Shown here: positions 1 to 7,692 of the stretch, piece after piece
Layout: each line of letters begins with the position of its first letter
How positions within the stretch are numbered: the stretch's first letter is position 1
Source of the DNA: a bacterium
GTDB taxonomy: Bacteria > Vulcanimicrobiota > Xenobia > Xenobiales > Xenobiaceae
Length of the DNA stretch: 33,739 nucleotides
Direction of reading: 5' to 3'
Assembly: GCA_022839105.1 (NCBI GenBank)
Contig: JALHDH010000018.1
Span: 1-33,739, forward strand
Made by a program: the position numbers and the translations under genes
The notes under the pieces: model-generated
Databases searched by the model: none
What the model saw: only the letters and a program-made list of their open reading frames with translations
Told to the model about the DNA's origin: nothing

Positions 1-2
1 AC

Positions 3-269
3 GTCTATCGTTGTGAAGACTGTTCCCAGATGCACGAGGCCCTGCAAAAGCTGCACGATGCTCCGCTGCAGACCTGCCCGCACTGCGGGCAGCAGGCCCT
101 GCGCAAGCTGATCGCCCCCGCGGGGATCATCTTCAAGGGCAGCGGCTTCCACAAGAACGACTACGCAAGCTCGTCCCAGAAGTCCAAGCCCTCGACTCCG
201 GCGCCCGAGAGCAAGCCCGCTCCGAGCCCCGAGAAGAAGTCCCAGGGCACGGAGAGCAAGGTCGCTTGA
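3..269 (+). CDS. FmdB-family zinc-ribbon protein, 5' end outside window
   Basis: The reading frame is already open at base 3, so the gene is truncated by the window edge and only its last 88 codons are visible. The N-terminal part has two Cys pairs, YRCEDC and CPHCG, about 18 residues apart, which form the CxxC...CxxC zinc ribbon of the FmdB/CxxC_CxxC_SSSS family. The family's conserved segment follows (LRKLIAPAGIIFKGSGF, then NDY). The tail is a low-complexity Ser/Pro/Lys stretch, usual in this family. Members are small predicted regulatory proteins, and a biochemical role is not established. Its TGA overlaps the TTG start of the next gene (TTGA), so the two are probably translationally coupled. 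Confidence 0.85.
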   Translation, partial: VYRCEDCSQMHEALQKLHDAPLQTCPHCGQQALRKLIAPAGIIFKGSGFHKNDYASSSQKSKPSTPAPESKPAPSPEKKSQGTESKVA

Positions 270-1132
270 CCGGCCCCGACCTCCAGCAACTGATTCCGGC
301 CGCCCTCTCCGTCGTCAATTCCCTGGGGGTCGAGAATGCCACCGTCGGACTGGCCTCGGGTCCGCAGGGCCTGCGGGTCCAGATCGAGTTCCGGGATGCG
401 ACCATGCGCTCGGGGCGTCTGGATGGCGTGGCTCTGGACGAAGGCCTGATCCGGATCGAGGGTCTGGATCCGATGGCCGACCCTCGGACCATGCTCCTGG
501 GGGCTCGCATCCGGGTCGAGCGCCTCTTGATCCGGGTCTCGGCCGGCCTGGTCAATCGCCTGCTGGAGTCGGATTTCTTCAAGGCGGAGCTGCGACGCCG
601 CTCGCCGGTCGAGGTTCGCAACCTCGCGCTCCTCTTCAGCGGAGAGCATCTGACCTTCAAGGGCCAGGTCCGCAAGGGCCTGACCTTCCCCTTCGAGGTC
701 CGCCTCGCCCTGCAGGCGGTCGACAACCGTCTGCGGGTGGCCTTCAAGGAGTTCTGGGCCGCCGAGATGGTTCCCATGCCCGCGTTCCTGCGCCGGCTGC
801 TCATGGCCTTCGCCCGCTCCCAGGTCGAAGGACGCCCCGAGTTCAAGGGGCTGGTCCGGATCGAGGAGGATTTCGCCGAGATCAACCCTTGGCCCAAGGT
901 GCCCCTGCAGGTGGAAGCGGAGTTCACGCGCTTCGGGATCGAGGGGCACTTCCTGGTCCTCGAGCTGGGGCCCTCGGCGCCAGTGCCGACCCCCTCGGAA
1001 GGGCCGTCCCAGACTGCAGGATCGCCGGCCTCGGCGCCTCTGCCGACGCCGGCGCCGAGACCATCCCCGGCGCCGATGCCGCCCCCCATCCCCGTCGCAC
1101 CCCGGCTCCAAGAGGGAGGTCCAGACGATTGA
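266..1132 (+). CDS. DUF2993/LmeA-like lipid-binding-type protein (tentative)
   Basis: A 288-residue protein starting at a TTG that overlaps the upstream stop (TTGA), with AAGG a few bases before it. Residues about 30-235 alternate short hydrophobic strands with a GRLDGVALDEG-type segment and a VSAGLVNRLLES helix. This layout resembles DUF2993/LmeA proteins, which in actinobacteria are envelope-associated and bind phospholipid. That assignment is by pattern only. No signal peptide or transmembrane segment is visible. The last 50 residues are a Pro/Ala-rich tail that looks disordered. It sits between the FmdB-like gene and an RsbW-like gene and overlaps both, so the three form one transcription unit. 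Function is unknown. Confidence 0.6.
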   Translation: MTGPDLQQLIPAALSVVNSLGVENATVGLASGPQGLRVQIEFRDATMRSGRLDGVALDEGLIRIEGLDPMADPRTMLLGARIRVERLLIRVSAGLVNRLLESDFFKAELRRRSPVEVRNLALLFSGEHLTFKGQVRKGLTFPFEVRLALQAVDNRLRVAFKEFWAAEMVPMPAFLRRLLMAFARSQVEGRPEFKGLVRIEEDFAEINPWPKVPLQVEAEFTRFGIEGHFLVLELGPSAPVPTPSEGPSQTAGSPASAPLPTPAPRPSPAPMPPPIPVAPRLQEGGPDD

Positions 1133-1509
1133 GCGCTTCAGCGCCCCTCATCGAGATGGAGGTCCCCCCGGGGGCCGAGTTCGTGCGCACGGTCCGTCTG
1201 GTCGTGGCTGGAATCGGCGGCGTCGCTCGTTTCAACCTCGAAGAGATCGAGGACCTCAAGCTGGCAGCCGGTGAGGCCTGCTATGCCGCCTTGCCGGGTC
1301 CCGGACCGGTGCGGCTCTCGGCCCGGCTCCTGCCGGAGGGGGTCGAAATCCGGGTCGGGCCGGTCTCTGTGCACGGCCCGGCCCCCGACAGCCAGGTCGG
1401 CCTCGACCTGGTCGAGCGGGTGGTCGACGAGTTCTCGGTTGAGACCCTGGGCGAGGAACGCTGGATCCGTTTCCTCAAGCGTCATCGCAGCCCGGAATCC
1501 GGGCTTTGA
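1129..1509 (+). CDS. Degenerate RsbW-like (HATPase_c) anti-sigma-type protein
   Basis: A 126-residue protein. TTG at 1129 is chosen because it overlaps the upstream TGA (TTGA) and follows an AGGGAGGT ribosome-binding site with about 8 nt spacing. An internal ATG at 1156 is the alternative. The N-terminal half follows the RsbW/SpoIIAB pattern: PPGAEFVRTVRLVVAGI, then IEDLKLAAGEAC, and later GLDLVERVVDEF. RsbW proteins are serine kinases and anti-sigma factors of the GHKL ATPase fold. Here the N-box Asn that follows EAC-x is Ala53 (EACYAA), and the D-x-G-x-G motif is absent (EIRVGPVS). ATP binding is therefore doubtful. No anti-anti-sigma or sigma gene is adjacent. It may be a non-catalytic binding partner. 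Confidence 0.7.
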   Translation: MSASAPLIEMEVPPGAEFVRTVRLVVAGIGGVARFNLEEIEDLKLAAGEACYAALPGPGPVRLSARLLPEGVEIRVGPVSVHGPAPDSQVGLDLVERVVDEFSVETLGEERWIRFLKRHRSPESGL

Positions 1510-1523
1510 AGGCCTGGGGGCCT
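1489..1523. terminator. Hairpin pair between convergent genes, possible bidirectional terminator
   Basis: A 7-bp perfect stem AGCCCGG/CCGGGCT with a 3-nt loop (1489-1505) overlaps the end of the RsbW-like gene. A second short stem AGGCC/GGCCT (1510-1523) follows at once. The site lies between convergent genes, 9 bp from the cdsZ-like stop. There is no good T-tract, so termination is inferred from position and stems only. Confidence 0.4.
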
Positions 1524-1531
1524 CAAGCCGT

Positions 1532-2233
1532 TCAACCCTCCAGATAGAGGATCCGGCTGCAGGTGCTGCAGAAGGTCAGGCCCCCCCGGCCTGCCTCCTG
1601 GATTTTGTGGTCGGTCAGGTTCATTCCGCAGCCCTCGCAGGAGCGCCGGGTGATGCGCACCACGGCCACGCCGTTCTTGTGGACCCGGAGGTTCTCGTAG
1701 CGCTTCAGCGGGCCGGGCTCGACCTCGGCTGCCTGCTCGCGCCGTCGCGCCCGAAGGTTTGAGGCCTCTCTTTCGAGCTCGGAGATCTTCCGTTCCAGGG
1801 CCGCCTGGCGCTCGTCGTGGTCGCGAAGCGCCTGCGCAGACCGGTCCTGAAGACCGGTGAGTTGCTCTTCGCGGGATTCGAGCTCCTCCATCCGGGTGAG
1901 CATGGCTTCTTCCAGGGTGCCGATGCGGGTCTGGACGCCTGCAAGCTCTTCCTGATATCCCGAGAGCTCCTTGGGGTTGGAGATGCGTCCGCCGTAGAGC
2001 TTGTCTTCAAGGCTCTTGACCCGGGCCCTCAGGGTGGAATCCTCGTGTTCCATCTCGCGCAACTGCTTCTTGAGTTGACGGATCTCGGTCTCGGAAGCTT
2101 CCTGGGAGGCGAGGGCCTCCTGCAGGAGCCGTCGATGGTCTTCATCGGCCCGCAGGGCCTTGAGGGCCTTCTCGAGTTCGACCAGGCGGCCATCCGCCTT
2201 CTGCAACTGGTACAAACGCCAGGTCTCGCTCAA
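1532..2233 (-). CDS. CdsZ/DUF164-family C4 zinc-ribbon coiled-coil protein
   Basis: A 233-residue protein. Residues 1-165 are almost entirely heptad-rich charged helix, predicted to form a long antiparallel coiled coil. The C-terminus carries a C4 zinc ribbon, CEGCGMNL ... FCSTCSRILY. This architecture (coiled coil followed by zf-RING_7) is that of DUF164/CdsZ proteins, one of which was described as a type III secretion chaperone in Chlamydia. In most bacteria the role is unknown but nucleic-acid or protein scaffolding is suspected. Translation appears to start at TTG overlapping the hpt stop (TTGA), so it is coupled to hpt. Confidence 0.8.
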   Translation of the reverse strand: MSETWRLYQLQKADGRLVELEKALKALRADEDHRRLLQEALASQEASETEIRQLKKQLREMEHEDSTLRARVKSLEDKLYGGRISNPKELSGYQEELAGVQTRIGTLEEAMLTRMEELESREEQLTGLQDRSAQALRDHDERQAALERKISELEREASNLRARRREQAAEVEPGPLKRYENLRVHKNGVAVVRITRRSCEGCGMNLTDHKIQEAGRGGLTFCSTCSRILYLEG

Positions 2234-2796
2234 GCGCTCTCCTCCTCCATGACGCCGATATAGCCGAGATTGCGGAAGTGTTCATCGAAGTCCAGGCCGT
2301 AGCCGATGACGAATCGATCCTCGATGGCGAAGCCCAGATAGTCGACCGGGACCTCGACCCGACGGCGGCTGGGCTTGTCCAGAAGGCAGCAGACCTTCAG
2401 GCTGGCGGGATTGCGCAGGCGCAGATTGGCCAGCAGGTAGTGCAGGGTCAGGCCGGTGTCCACGATGTCCTCGACCACCAGGACATGCCGGCCGGCGAGT
2501 TGTTCCTCGACGTCCTTCTGGATCCGGACCACCCCCGAGGTGGAGGTCGCGCTGCCATAGGAGGATACAGCCACGAAGTCCAGCACCACCGGGGGCTCGA
2601 GGTGACGCATCAGGTCCGCCGTGAACATCATGGCGCCCTTCAGGACGCAGAGCAGGACGATTTCCCGGCCTTCATAGTCGCGCGAGATCTCGGCTGCAAC
2701 CTCGCGGATCCGCTCGTGGATTCTCGAGGAGGGAAGCAGGACGTCGCAGATCCGGTCCTGGAGTGGATGGAAGAGAGTCACGTTCGCCTGTTTCAC
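2230..2796 (-). CDS. hpt: Hypoxanthine phosphoribosyltransferase
   Basis: A 188-residue type I phosphoribosyltransferase that salvages hypoxanthine/guanine to IMP/GMP using PRPP in the cytosol. The PRPP loop VLVVEDIVDTGLT is intact. Other family hallmarks are CVLKGAMMF (residues about 50-58, the PPi loop region), the flexible-loop segment VSSYGSATSTSG, LLDKPSRRR, and YLGFAIEDRFVIGYGLDFDE near the C-terminus, which holds the base-binding aromatic and Asp residues. Length matches the family (about 180). The start is GTG at 2796. It is followed by the CdsZ-like gene with a 4-nt overlap and preceded by a small membrane protein 25 nt upstream. Confidence 0.95.
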   Translation of the reverse strand: MKQANVTLFHPLQDRICDVLLPSSRIHERIREVAAEISRDYEGREIVLLCVLKGAMMFTADLMRHLEPPVVLDFVAVSSYGSATSTSGVVRIQKDVEEQLAGRHVLVVEDIVDTGLTLHYLLANLRLRNPASLKVCCLLDKPSRRRVEVPVDYLGFAIEDRFVIGYGLDFDEHFRNLGYIGVMEEESA

Positions 2797-2821
2797 GCGA
2801 TGGGGGGGACTCCTTCCGGAT

Positions 2822-3106
2822 TCACAGCATCCCGATCAGGGCGGCTTCGGCCAGGACCAGGAAGGAACCCAGCAGGGCAGCCCGCTGCCAGGCCCGGGAG
2901 AGGTTGTGCTGGAAGGCGCCCAGGAGCAGCAGGGCGCTGATCTCCTGCATCAGGAGCATCCGGGAGGTCTGGGCCTCGAGTCCGAAGCGGACCAGATGCT
3001 CGGGCCAGAGGAAGACCAGGGCCGCCGTCACCAGGAAGAGGAACATCCCCGCCAGGTTCAGGGCGATCGAGAGGCCTTTCCAGTTCAGGGTTTGCCGGTC
3101 GGACAT
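2822..3106 (-). CDS. Small three-helix membrane protein, unknown function
   Basis: A 94-residue protein starting at ATG 3106. Three hydrophobic segments are visible: residues about 12-32 (LNLAGMFLFLVTAALVFLW), 48-65 (MLLMQEISALLLLGAF) and 74-94 (RAALLGSFLVLAEAALIGML). It is probably an inner-membrane protein. I do not recognise the family. It is first in the minus-strand group with hpt and the CdsZ-like gene (25-nt gap to hpt), so it may be co-transcribed with them. Codon use and the clear hydrophobic pattern support a real gene. Confidence 0.6.
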   Translation of the reverse strand: MSDRQTLNWKGLSIALNLAGMFLFLVTAALVFLWPEHLVRFGLEAQTSRMLLMQEISALLLLGAFQHNLSRAWQRAALLGSFLVLAEAALIGML

Positions 3107-3150
3107 CGCGACGCTTTTCGGAGCCGGACCTTGAGGGTCCTGCCAAGAAC

Positions 3151-3206
3151 AAGGACCCGACCCGACGCCTGCCGGGTCTTCCGGACGGGCGGAGGGCCGG
3201 GTCCTT
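3151..3206 (-). terminator. Terminator-like hairpin downstream of the 652-aa secreted protein gene
   Basis: AAGGACCCG (3151-3159) pairs with CGGGTCCTT (3198-3206), a 9-bp stem. An inner GACCCG/CGGGTC pair (3159-3178) could form instead. Read on the minus strand, the stem is followed by a partly T-rich stretch (TTGTTCTTGG). It lies just after the stop at 3230 and before the next minus-strand gene. Confidence 0.45.
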
Positions 3207-3229
3207 GGGCTCAGGACGGCAGGCAGGGC

Positions 3230-5188
3230 CTACTGGCGGATCACCTGGAACTGGACTGGGGCCGTGGTGTTCCCGAAGGTGTCCCGGGCCCGGACGCTGA
3301 TGTCCAGGGTCGAGCCGACCGCAGCCTCGGTGGCTCCGATGGCTACGTTGAAGTGCCCGTTGGCGTCGGCGACGGCGGAACCCGAGAAGGTCCGTCCGGC
3401 GATGCTGATCACCCCGGGAATCAGCGACTGCCGGACCTGGGCGGTGACCTCGACCGTGCTGTTCGGCGTGCTGCGGCCGATCACGTTGAAGTTTCCATCC
3501 ACGTTCTGCCGGTCGGAGGGCGAGGTGACGCTCAACTGCAGCGGGTTCCCGGGCGACGGATTGACCGTGACGACCTCGGCCGACTGGATGGTCTGGCTCC
3601 GACCGTCAGGCAGGCGCAGAGTGGCCGACAGGCGGGTGCTGGTGTCCTGGTTGCTGACCGTGTAGGTGCCCTGGTAGGCCCCTGGAGAAGTCTCACGCAT
3701 GGGGAACCCGGTCCGCCCACCGACATCGAAGGTGGTGGTTCCCCCCTGCGAACCGTACAGGGTCACCGTCACGTTCTGGCCGATGGAGTAGGGCGGGTTG
3801 GGGGTCATGGCCAGGGAGTGGATCAGGCCGGTGCTCGTGGTGGTGGACTGGGTTCCCGAGATCGAGAAGCTCCAGACCTCGTTGAGGGGCTGGCCCATGG
3901 TGGTGGTGGCGTCCACGCGGACGTTGTGGGTTCCGCTGGAGAGGTCATAGGGCGGGATCCAGGAGATCTCGTAGGGCGTCAGGGTGGCCTGGTGGGTGAA
4001 CTCCTGCCCGTCGACCCAGAGGCGCGCGCTGTCGGCCTGGATCGCCTGGGGGAAGGAGATTCCGATGGTGGGGCGCGGAGACTGGACCGCCGTGTTGATC
4101 CCCGGGAAGCGGGTGGTCTGGCCCTGCTCGCCGAGGGTGAAGTTCCAGCGCCGTTCCAGGCGGTTGCCGAGGCTGTCGACCCCGGTGACCCGGACGGAGT
4201 GGGACCCGAAGTTCAGGTCATAGGTCGGCTGCCAGGAGATCCGGGTCCCGGAGATCCGGGCCTCGTTGGTGAAGTCCCGGCCATCCACGAAGATCCGCAC
4301 CTGGCCGGCGGTCAGGGCCTGGTTGAAGTGGACCCCCACCACGGGCCGCCGGTCGGCCACCACGGCGTTGGGAGCCGGGAACTCGGTGATCGTCCGGGTG
4401 GGGGAGGCAGTCGGAGTCGGAGTCGGAGTCGGGGAGGAGGCGGCCTGGATGGTGACGGTGCCCGGGGCCTCCTGGACGGTCTCCTGGCCCGAGCGGGTCA
4501 GGTGGACCAGCAGGGTGGCTGCATCGGACGCAAGACCGGCAGGGATCGTCAGGGTGCCGCTATAGCGGCCGGGAGTCTCCTCGGCCATGGGGATTCCGGT
4601 CCGGACCCCCAGGATGTCGAAGGTGGCCTGGCCTTGCGGGTCACCCGTCATGATCACCGTCAGGGTATCTCCCGCGCGAAGGGTGCGCTGGGGGCTGAGG
4701 ACGACCTTGGTGATGCGGGGAGCCAGGGAGGCTTCGCCACCCGCCTTCTCGGGGCTGGTGATCAGGACCGTCCGGGTGGCGCCCTGCCATTCGACCTTGG
4801 CGCCCAGGGCCTCGCCGATGAAGCGAAGCGGCACCATGGTCCGCCCGCCGATCGAGCGGGCCGGGACATCCAGACGCTTGATCTCGCCATCCACCAGGGC
4901 CAGGGGGGAATCCAGCGTCAATTCGATTTGGGTGGCCTCCCGCGTGGCCCGGACGGTCCGGGTCGGGCCGTCCCACTTCACCTCGGCTCCCAGGGCTTCG
5001 AAGATCCCCCGCAGGGGGACCAGGGTGGAGCCCCCGACCGAGACCGGGGTCTGGTCCAGCCTCTTGCCGTCCACGAAGACCGAGATGTCCTGGGCGGATG
5101 CGGGCTGGCTGGCCAGGAACAGCAGCGCGCCCAGCATCAGTGCCGTTGCGATCAGGCTTCGGAAGGAATTTCGCACGATGACCTCCAT
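3230..5188 (-). CDS. Secreted copper-amine-oxidase-N (stalk) and Ig-like repeat protein
   Basis: A 652-residue exported protein. Residues 1-33 are a signal peptide (hydrophobic LIATALMLGALLFLA, then ASA-Q cleavage). Residues 35-144 contain two copies of the copper amine oxidase N-terminal 'stalk' domain (VDGKRL..., VPLRGIFEALGAEVKW and VPLRFIGEALGAKVEW). These domains bind surface polymers and are not oxidases. A chain of Ig-like modules follows: type A at about 158-248, a Pro-Thr linker at 251-265, type B at 268-352 and 359-443, type A again at 455-543, and type C at 549-650. The adjacent 322-aa gene uses the same modules. The start could be ATG 5188, or GTG 5176, which lies 4 nt after GGAGGT. 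The role is probably cell-surface or peptidoglycan-associated. Confidence 0.85.
   Translation of the reverse strand: MEVIVRNSFRSLIATALMLGALLFLASQPASAQDISVFVDGKRLDQTPVSVGGSTLVPLRGIFEALGAEVKWDGPTRTVRATREATQIELTLDSPLALVDGEIKRLDVPARSIGGRTMVPLRFIGEALGAKVEWQGATRTVLITSPEKAGGEASLAPRITKVVLSPQRTLRAGDTLTVIMTGDPQGQATFDILGVRTGIPMAEETPGRYSGTLTIPAGLASDAATLLVHLTRSGQETVQEAPGTVTIQAASSPTPTPTPTASPTRTITEFPAPNAVVADRRPVVGVHFNQALTAGQVRIFVDGRDFTNEARISGTRISWQPTYDLNFGSHSVRVTGVDSLGNRLERRWNFTLGEQGQTTRFPGINTAVQSPRPTIGISFPQAIQADSARLWVDGQEFTHQATLTPYEISWIPPYDLSSGTHNVRVDATTTMGQPLNEVWSFSISGTQSTTTSTGLIHSLAMTPNPPYSIGQNVTVTLYGSQGGTTTFDVGGRTGFPMRETSPGAYQGTYTVSNQDTSTRLSATLRLPDGRSQTIQSAEVVTVNPSPGNPLQLSVTSPSDRQNVDGNFNVIGRSTPNSTVEVTAQVRQSLIPGVISIAGRTFSGSAVADANGHFNVAIGATEAAVGSTLDISVRARDTFGNTTAPVQFQVIRQ
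4410..4433. repeat. Hexanucleotide tandem repeat encoding a Pro-Thr linker
   Basis: Four consecutive GTCGGA units (the last one imperfect) inside the 652-aa gene. On the coding strand they encode the PTPTPTPT linker that separates the stalk/A1 part from the B modules. Such a run can change copy number in frame, altering linker length without breaking the gene. Confidence 0.75.
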
Positions 5189-5296
5189 GACCTTGAAGTC
5201 CAGGGCCTCCCCGAGACCTGCGGGTCAGCCGGATTGGATGCTCGACCGGTTCATACCCCTTTTGCCGGAACTCGAAAACCCTTCTTGAAGATTCAT

Positions 5297-6265
5297 TCAG
5301 AATCTCAGGCGCAGAATCGTCGGAACCGAGCGGTTCCCTTCATTGTCGGTGGCCACCACGGTGATGGCCAGGTGCATGTTGGGGAGCTTGACCGGGAATC
5401 CATAGCGAATCGTGAAATAGCCCTCGGCGTCGGCCTCGCCGGGAATCGTCCCCGTCTCGCTGGACGGGTCGTCTCGGGTGGGCGCGGACATCCCTTCGTC
5501 GAACCCGATCTTGGGGGTCACGCTGATTCGGGCGAAGGGCCTGGTGCGGCCTCGAATCACGAAGTTCAGGGGGACCTGGGACCCGTTGGCCGGCTCCAGG
5601 ACGCGGACCCGGAACAGGTGTCCGAAGATCGAGACCGGTGAGGCAGCGGCCTGGGAGGAGAGACTCGAGCCCTTTCGCAGGTGGCCGATCACCGAGGCCC
5701 GCAGGCGATAGTCACCGGGGCGGACCTCGTAGGTGCCCCGGTAGAGTCCGGCGGAGACCTCCCGCATGGGGAGATACTCGCGAAAATCCTCGATCTCGAA
5801 GAAGGCCTCGCCGCCGGGTTCTGCCTCCATCTCGACGTTCAGGTCGTCATACTGGCCCAGTTCGCCCCGGGCATCGTGACGAACCGCCGCAATCCGGTTG
5901 ACGGCCTGGATCCTGAAGGTCCAGGTTCTTTCGATGGATTCCTCACCCGAGGTCCGGGCCGCGAAGCGGACCTGCACCTCGCCTGCGGGCATCTCGCCAG
6001 GAGCCTGATAGGACAGGAAGCTCGGAGTCCGCAGGCTGCTTGCCGTGACCTCCTTGCCGTTGACCCAGAGCCGGGCGCTCTGGGAGAGGGCCCGGTCCTG
6101 GGCCGGGAAGGCCACCGAGATCACCGGGCGGGTTTCGGAGAGGGTTTCACCCGGCAGCGGCTGGAGCGTCAGCGGCGTGGCGCTGACGGGGCCGGCCCGC
6201 ACAAGCAGGAGAAGCAGGACTGCCACCTGGAGGACCGGGCTTGAGAGCAGCCTGACGGAGAGCAT
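5297..6265 (-). CDS. Secreted three-module Ig-like protein, paralogue of its neighbour
   Basis: A 322-residue protein with a signal peptide (residues 1-29: VLQVAVLLLLLVRAGPVSA then T). It consists of three modules in the order B (about 35-120), A (124-212), C (217-322), each recognisably homologous to modules of the 652-aa protein 108 bp downstream. Shared landmarks are SARLWVNG versus SARLWVDG in B, PMREVSAGLYRGTY versus PMRETSPGAYQGTY in A, and the Gly-rich DAEGYF/DANGHF turn in C. It lacks the stalk domains. It is probably exported and surface-associated. The genes are co-directional and may be co-transcribed. It is divergent from fabF. Confidence 0.75.
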   Translation of the reverse strand: MLSVRLLSSPVLQVAVLLLLLVRAGPVSATPLTLQPLPGETLSETRPVISVAFPAQDRALSQSARLWVNGKEVTASSLRTPSFLSYQAPGEMPAGEVQVRFAARTSGEESIERTWTFRIQAVNRIAAVRHDARGELGQYDDLNVEMEAEPGGEAFFEIEDFREYLPMREVSAGLYRGTYEVRPGDYRLRASVIGHLRKGSSLSSQAAASPVSIFGHLFRVRVLEPANGSQVPLNFVIRGRTRPFARISVTPKIGFDEGMSAPTRDDPSSETGTIPGEADAEGYFTIRYGFPVKLPNMHLAITVVATDNEGNRSVPTILRLRF

Positions 6266-6435
6266 GGGGATCCATTCCGGGTTCTTCCCGGAGGTTCCTC
6301 TTGTCCTGCCGGAAGCAGTCAGGCAGGGGCCCTTGTCGCCTCTTCGGGAGGAACGCCCGGAGGCGCGTGGAAAAGCGCGCTGCCCTGCAGGCCTGGCCCG
6401 CAGGCTCCAGTCTTGATTTTCTCGAGGTTTCCTCC

Positions 6436-7692
6436 ATGTCCGCCAAACCGATCGTGGTCGTCACCGGCCTGGGAGTCGTCTCTCCGCTGGGCCTCGGCTG
6501 GGAGGTCTTCTGGCGCGCCCTCCTGGAGGGCCGCAACGCGGCCGGTCCCATCACCCACTTCGATCCGACCGGATACTCGACGCGTTTCGCCGCCGAGGTG
6601 CGGGACTTCGAACCCGCCGATTTCGTGGGCAGGAAGGAAGCCCGCCGGATGGATCGCTGCATCCAGTTCGGGGTGGCGGCCGCCCGCATGGCCCTGGAGG
6701 ACTCCGGGCTGCAGGTGGGGGAGGCCAATGCCCATCGCATCGGGGTCAGCATCGGCTCCGGGATTGGCGGGATGCAGACTTTCGAGGCCCAGCACACCAT
6801 CCTGTCCACCAGTGGACCGGGGAAGATCAGCCCCTTCTTCATCCCCATGATGATCCCCAACATGCCGGCGGGTCAGGTGGGAATCCAGTTCGGCCTGAAG
6901 GGCCCCAACTTCTCGACCGTTTCAGCTTGTGCCACCGGGGCTCATTGCATCGCGGCCGGCGTCGACATGATCCGGAACGGGCGCGCGGATGTCGTCCTGG
7001 CCGGAGGAACCGAGGCCGCCATCACGCCCCTGGCGGTGGGCGGCTTCTGTTCGATGAAGGCGATGTCCACCCGGAACGAGGAGCCCCTCCGCGCCTCCAG
7101 GCCCTTCGACCGCGAGCGGGACGGCTTCGTCATCGGCGAGGGGGCCGGGGTCCTGGTCCTGGAGAGCCTGGACTCCGCCCTGGCCCGTGGGGCCAGGATC
7201 CACGCCGAGCTTGCCGGACACGGCAGCAGCGCGGATGCCTTCCATATCACCCAACCCGAGCCTTCAGGGGATGGCGCGGCCCGCGCCATGCGGATGGCCC
7301 TGGCCGATGCCGGTCTTTCCCCGGAGGAAGTGGACTACGTGAACGCCCACGGGACCTCGACCCCGGTCGGGGATCCCTGCGAGGTGGCCGCGCTGCATCG
7401 GGTCTTCGGCGAGCACGCCCGCGAGATGGCGGTCTCCTCCACCAAGTCGATGATGGGACATACCCTGGGGGCTGCCGGCGCCCTGGAGAGCATCGTCTGC
7501 GTGCTGGCAACCCGCGAGGGGGCGGTGCCTCCCACCATCAACCACGAATTCCCGGATCCCGACTGCGACCTCGACTTCGTTCCCAACGTGGCCAGGTCGA
7601 TGTCGGTCCGTTCGGCCCTGAACAACTCGTTCGGATTCGGGGGCCAGAATGCGGTGGTTGCGATCCGCAGGTACGATTCGGCGCAAGGGTGA
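6436..7692 (+). CDS. fabF: Beta-ketoacyl-ACP synthase II
   Basis: A 418-residue thiolase-fold condensing enzyme that elongates acyl-ACP with malonyl-ACP in cytosolic type II fatty-acid synthesis. Catalytic Cys165 lies in VSACATGAH, His305 in NAHGTSTP, and Lys337/His342 in STKSMMGHTLGAAGA. The N-terminal VVVTGLGVVSPLG and C-terminal NNSFGFGGQNA motifs are intact, and length fits FabF (about 412). ATG 6436 is chosen because the protein then starts at the conserved N-terminus; the frame continues upstream without homology. No acpP is adjacent, unlike the common acpP-fabF-rnc order. The stop overlaps the rnc start (GTGA). Confidence 0.96.
   Translation: MSAKPIVVVTGLGVVSPLGLGWEVFWRALLEGRNAAGPITHFDPTGYSTRFAAEVRDFEPADFVGRKEARRMDRCIQFGVAAARMALEDSGLQVGEANAHRIGVSIGSGIGGMQTFEAQHTILSTSGPGKISPFFIPMMIPNMPAGQVGIQFGLKGPNFSTVSACATGAHCIAAGVDMIRNGRADVVLAGGTEAAITPLAVGGFCSMKAMSTRNEEPLRASRPFDRERDGFVIGEGAGVLVLESLDSALARGARIHAELAGHGSSADAFHITQPEPSGDGAARAMRMALADAGLSPEEVDYVNAHGTSTPVGDPCEVAALHRVFGEHAREMAVSSTKSMMGHTLGAAGALESIVCVLATREGAVPPTINHEFPDPDCDLDFVPNVARSMSVRSALNNSFGFGGQNAVVAIRRYDSAQG

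Noticed and set aside
4410..4433. Tandem GTCGGA units as a CRISPR-like or regulatory repeat
   Set aside because: They lie in frame within a coding region and simply encode a Pro-Thr linker.
2906..5641. A 911-codon open frame on the plus strand across the secreted-protein genes
   Set aside because: It is antisense to genes with signal peptides and recognisable domains, is Gly/Asp/Arg-rich without motifs, and arises from high-GC codon bias on the opposite strand.
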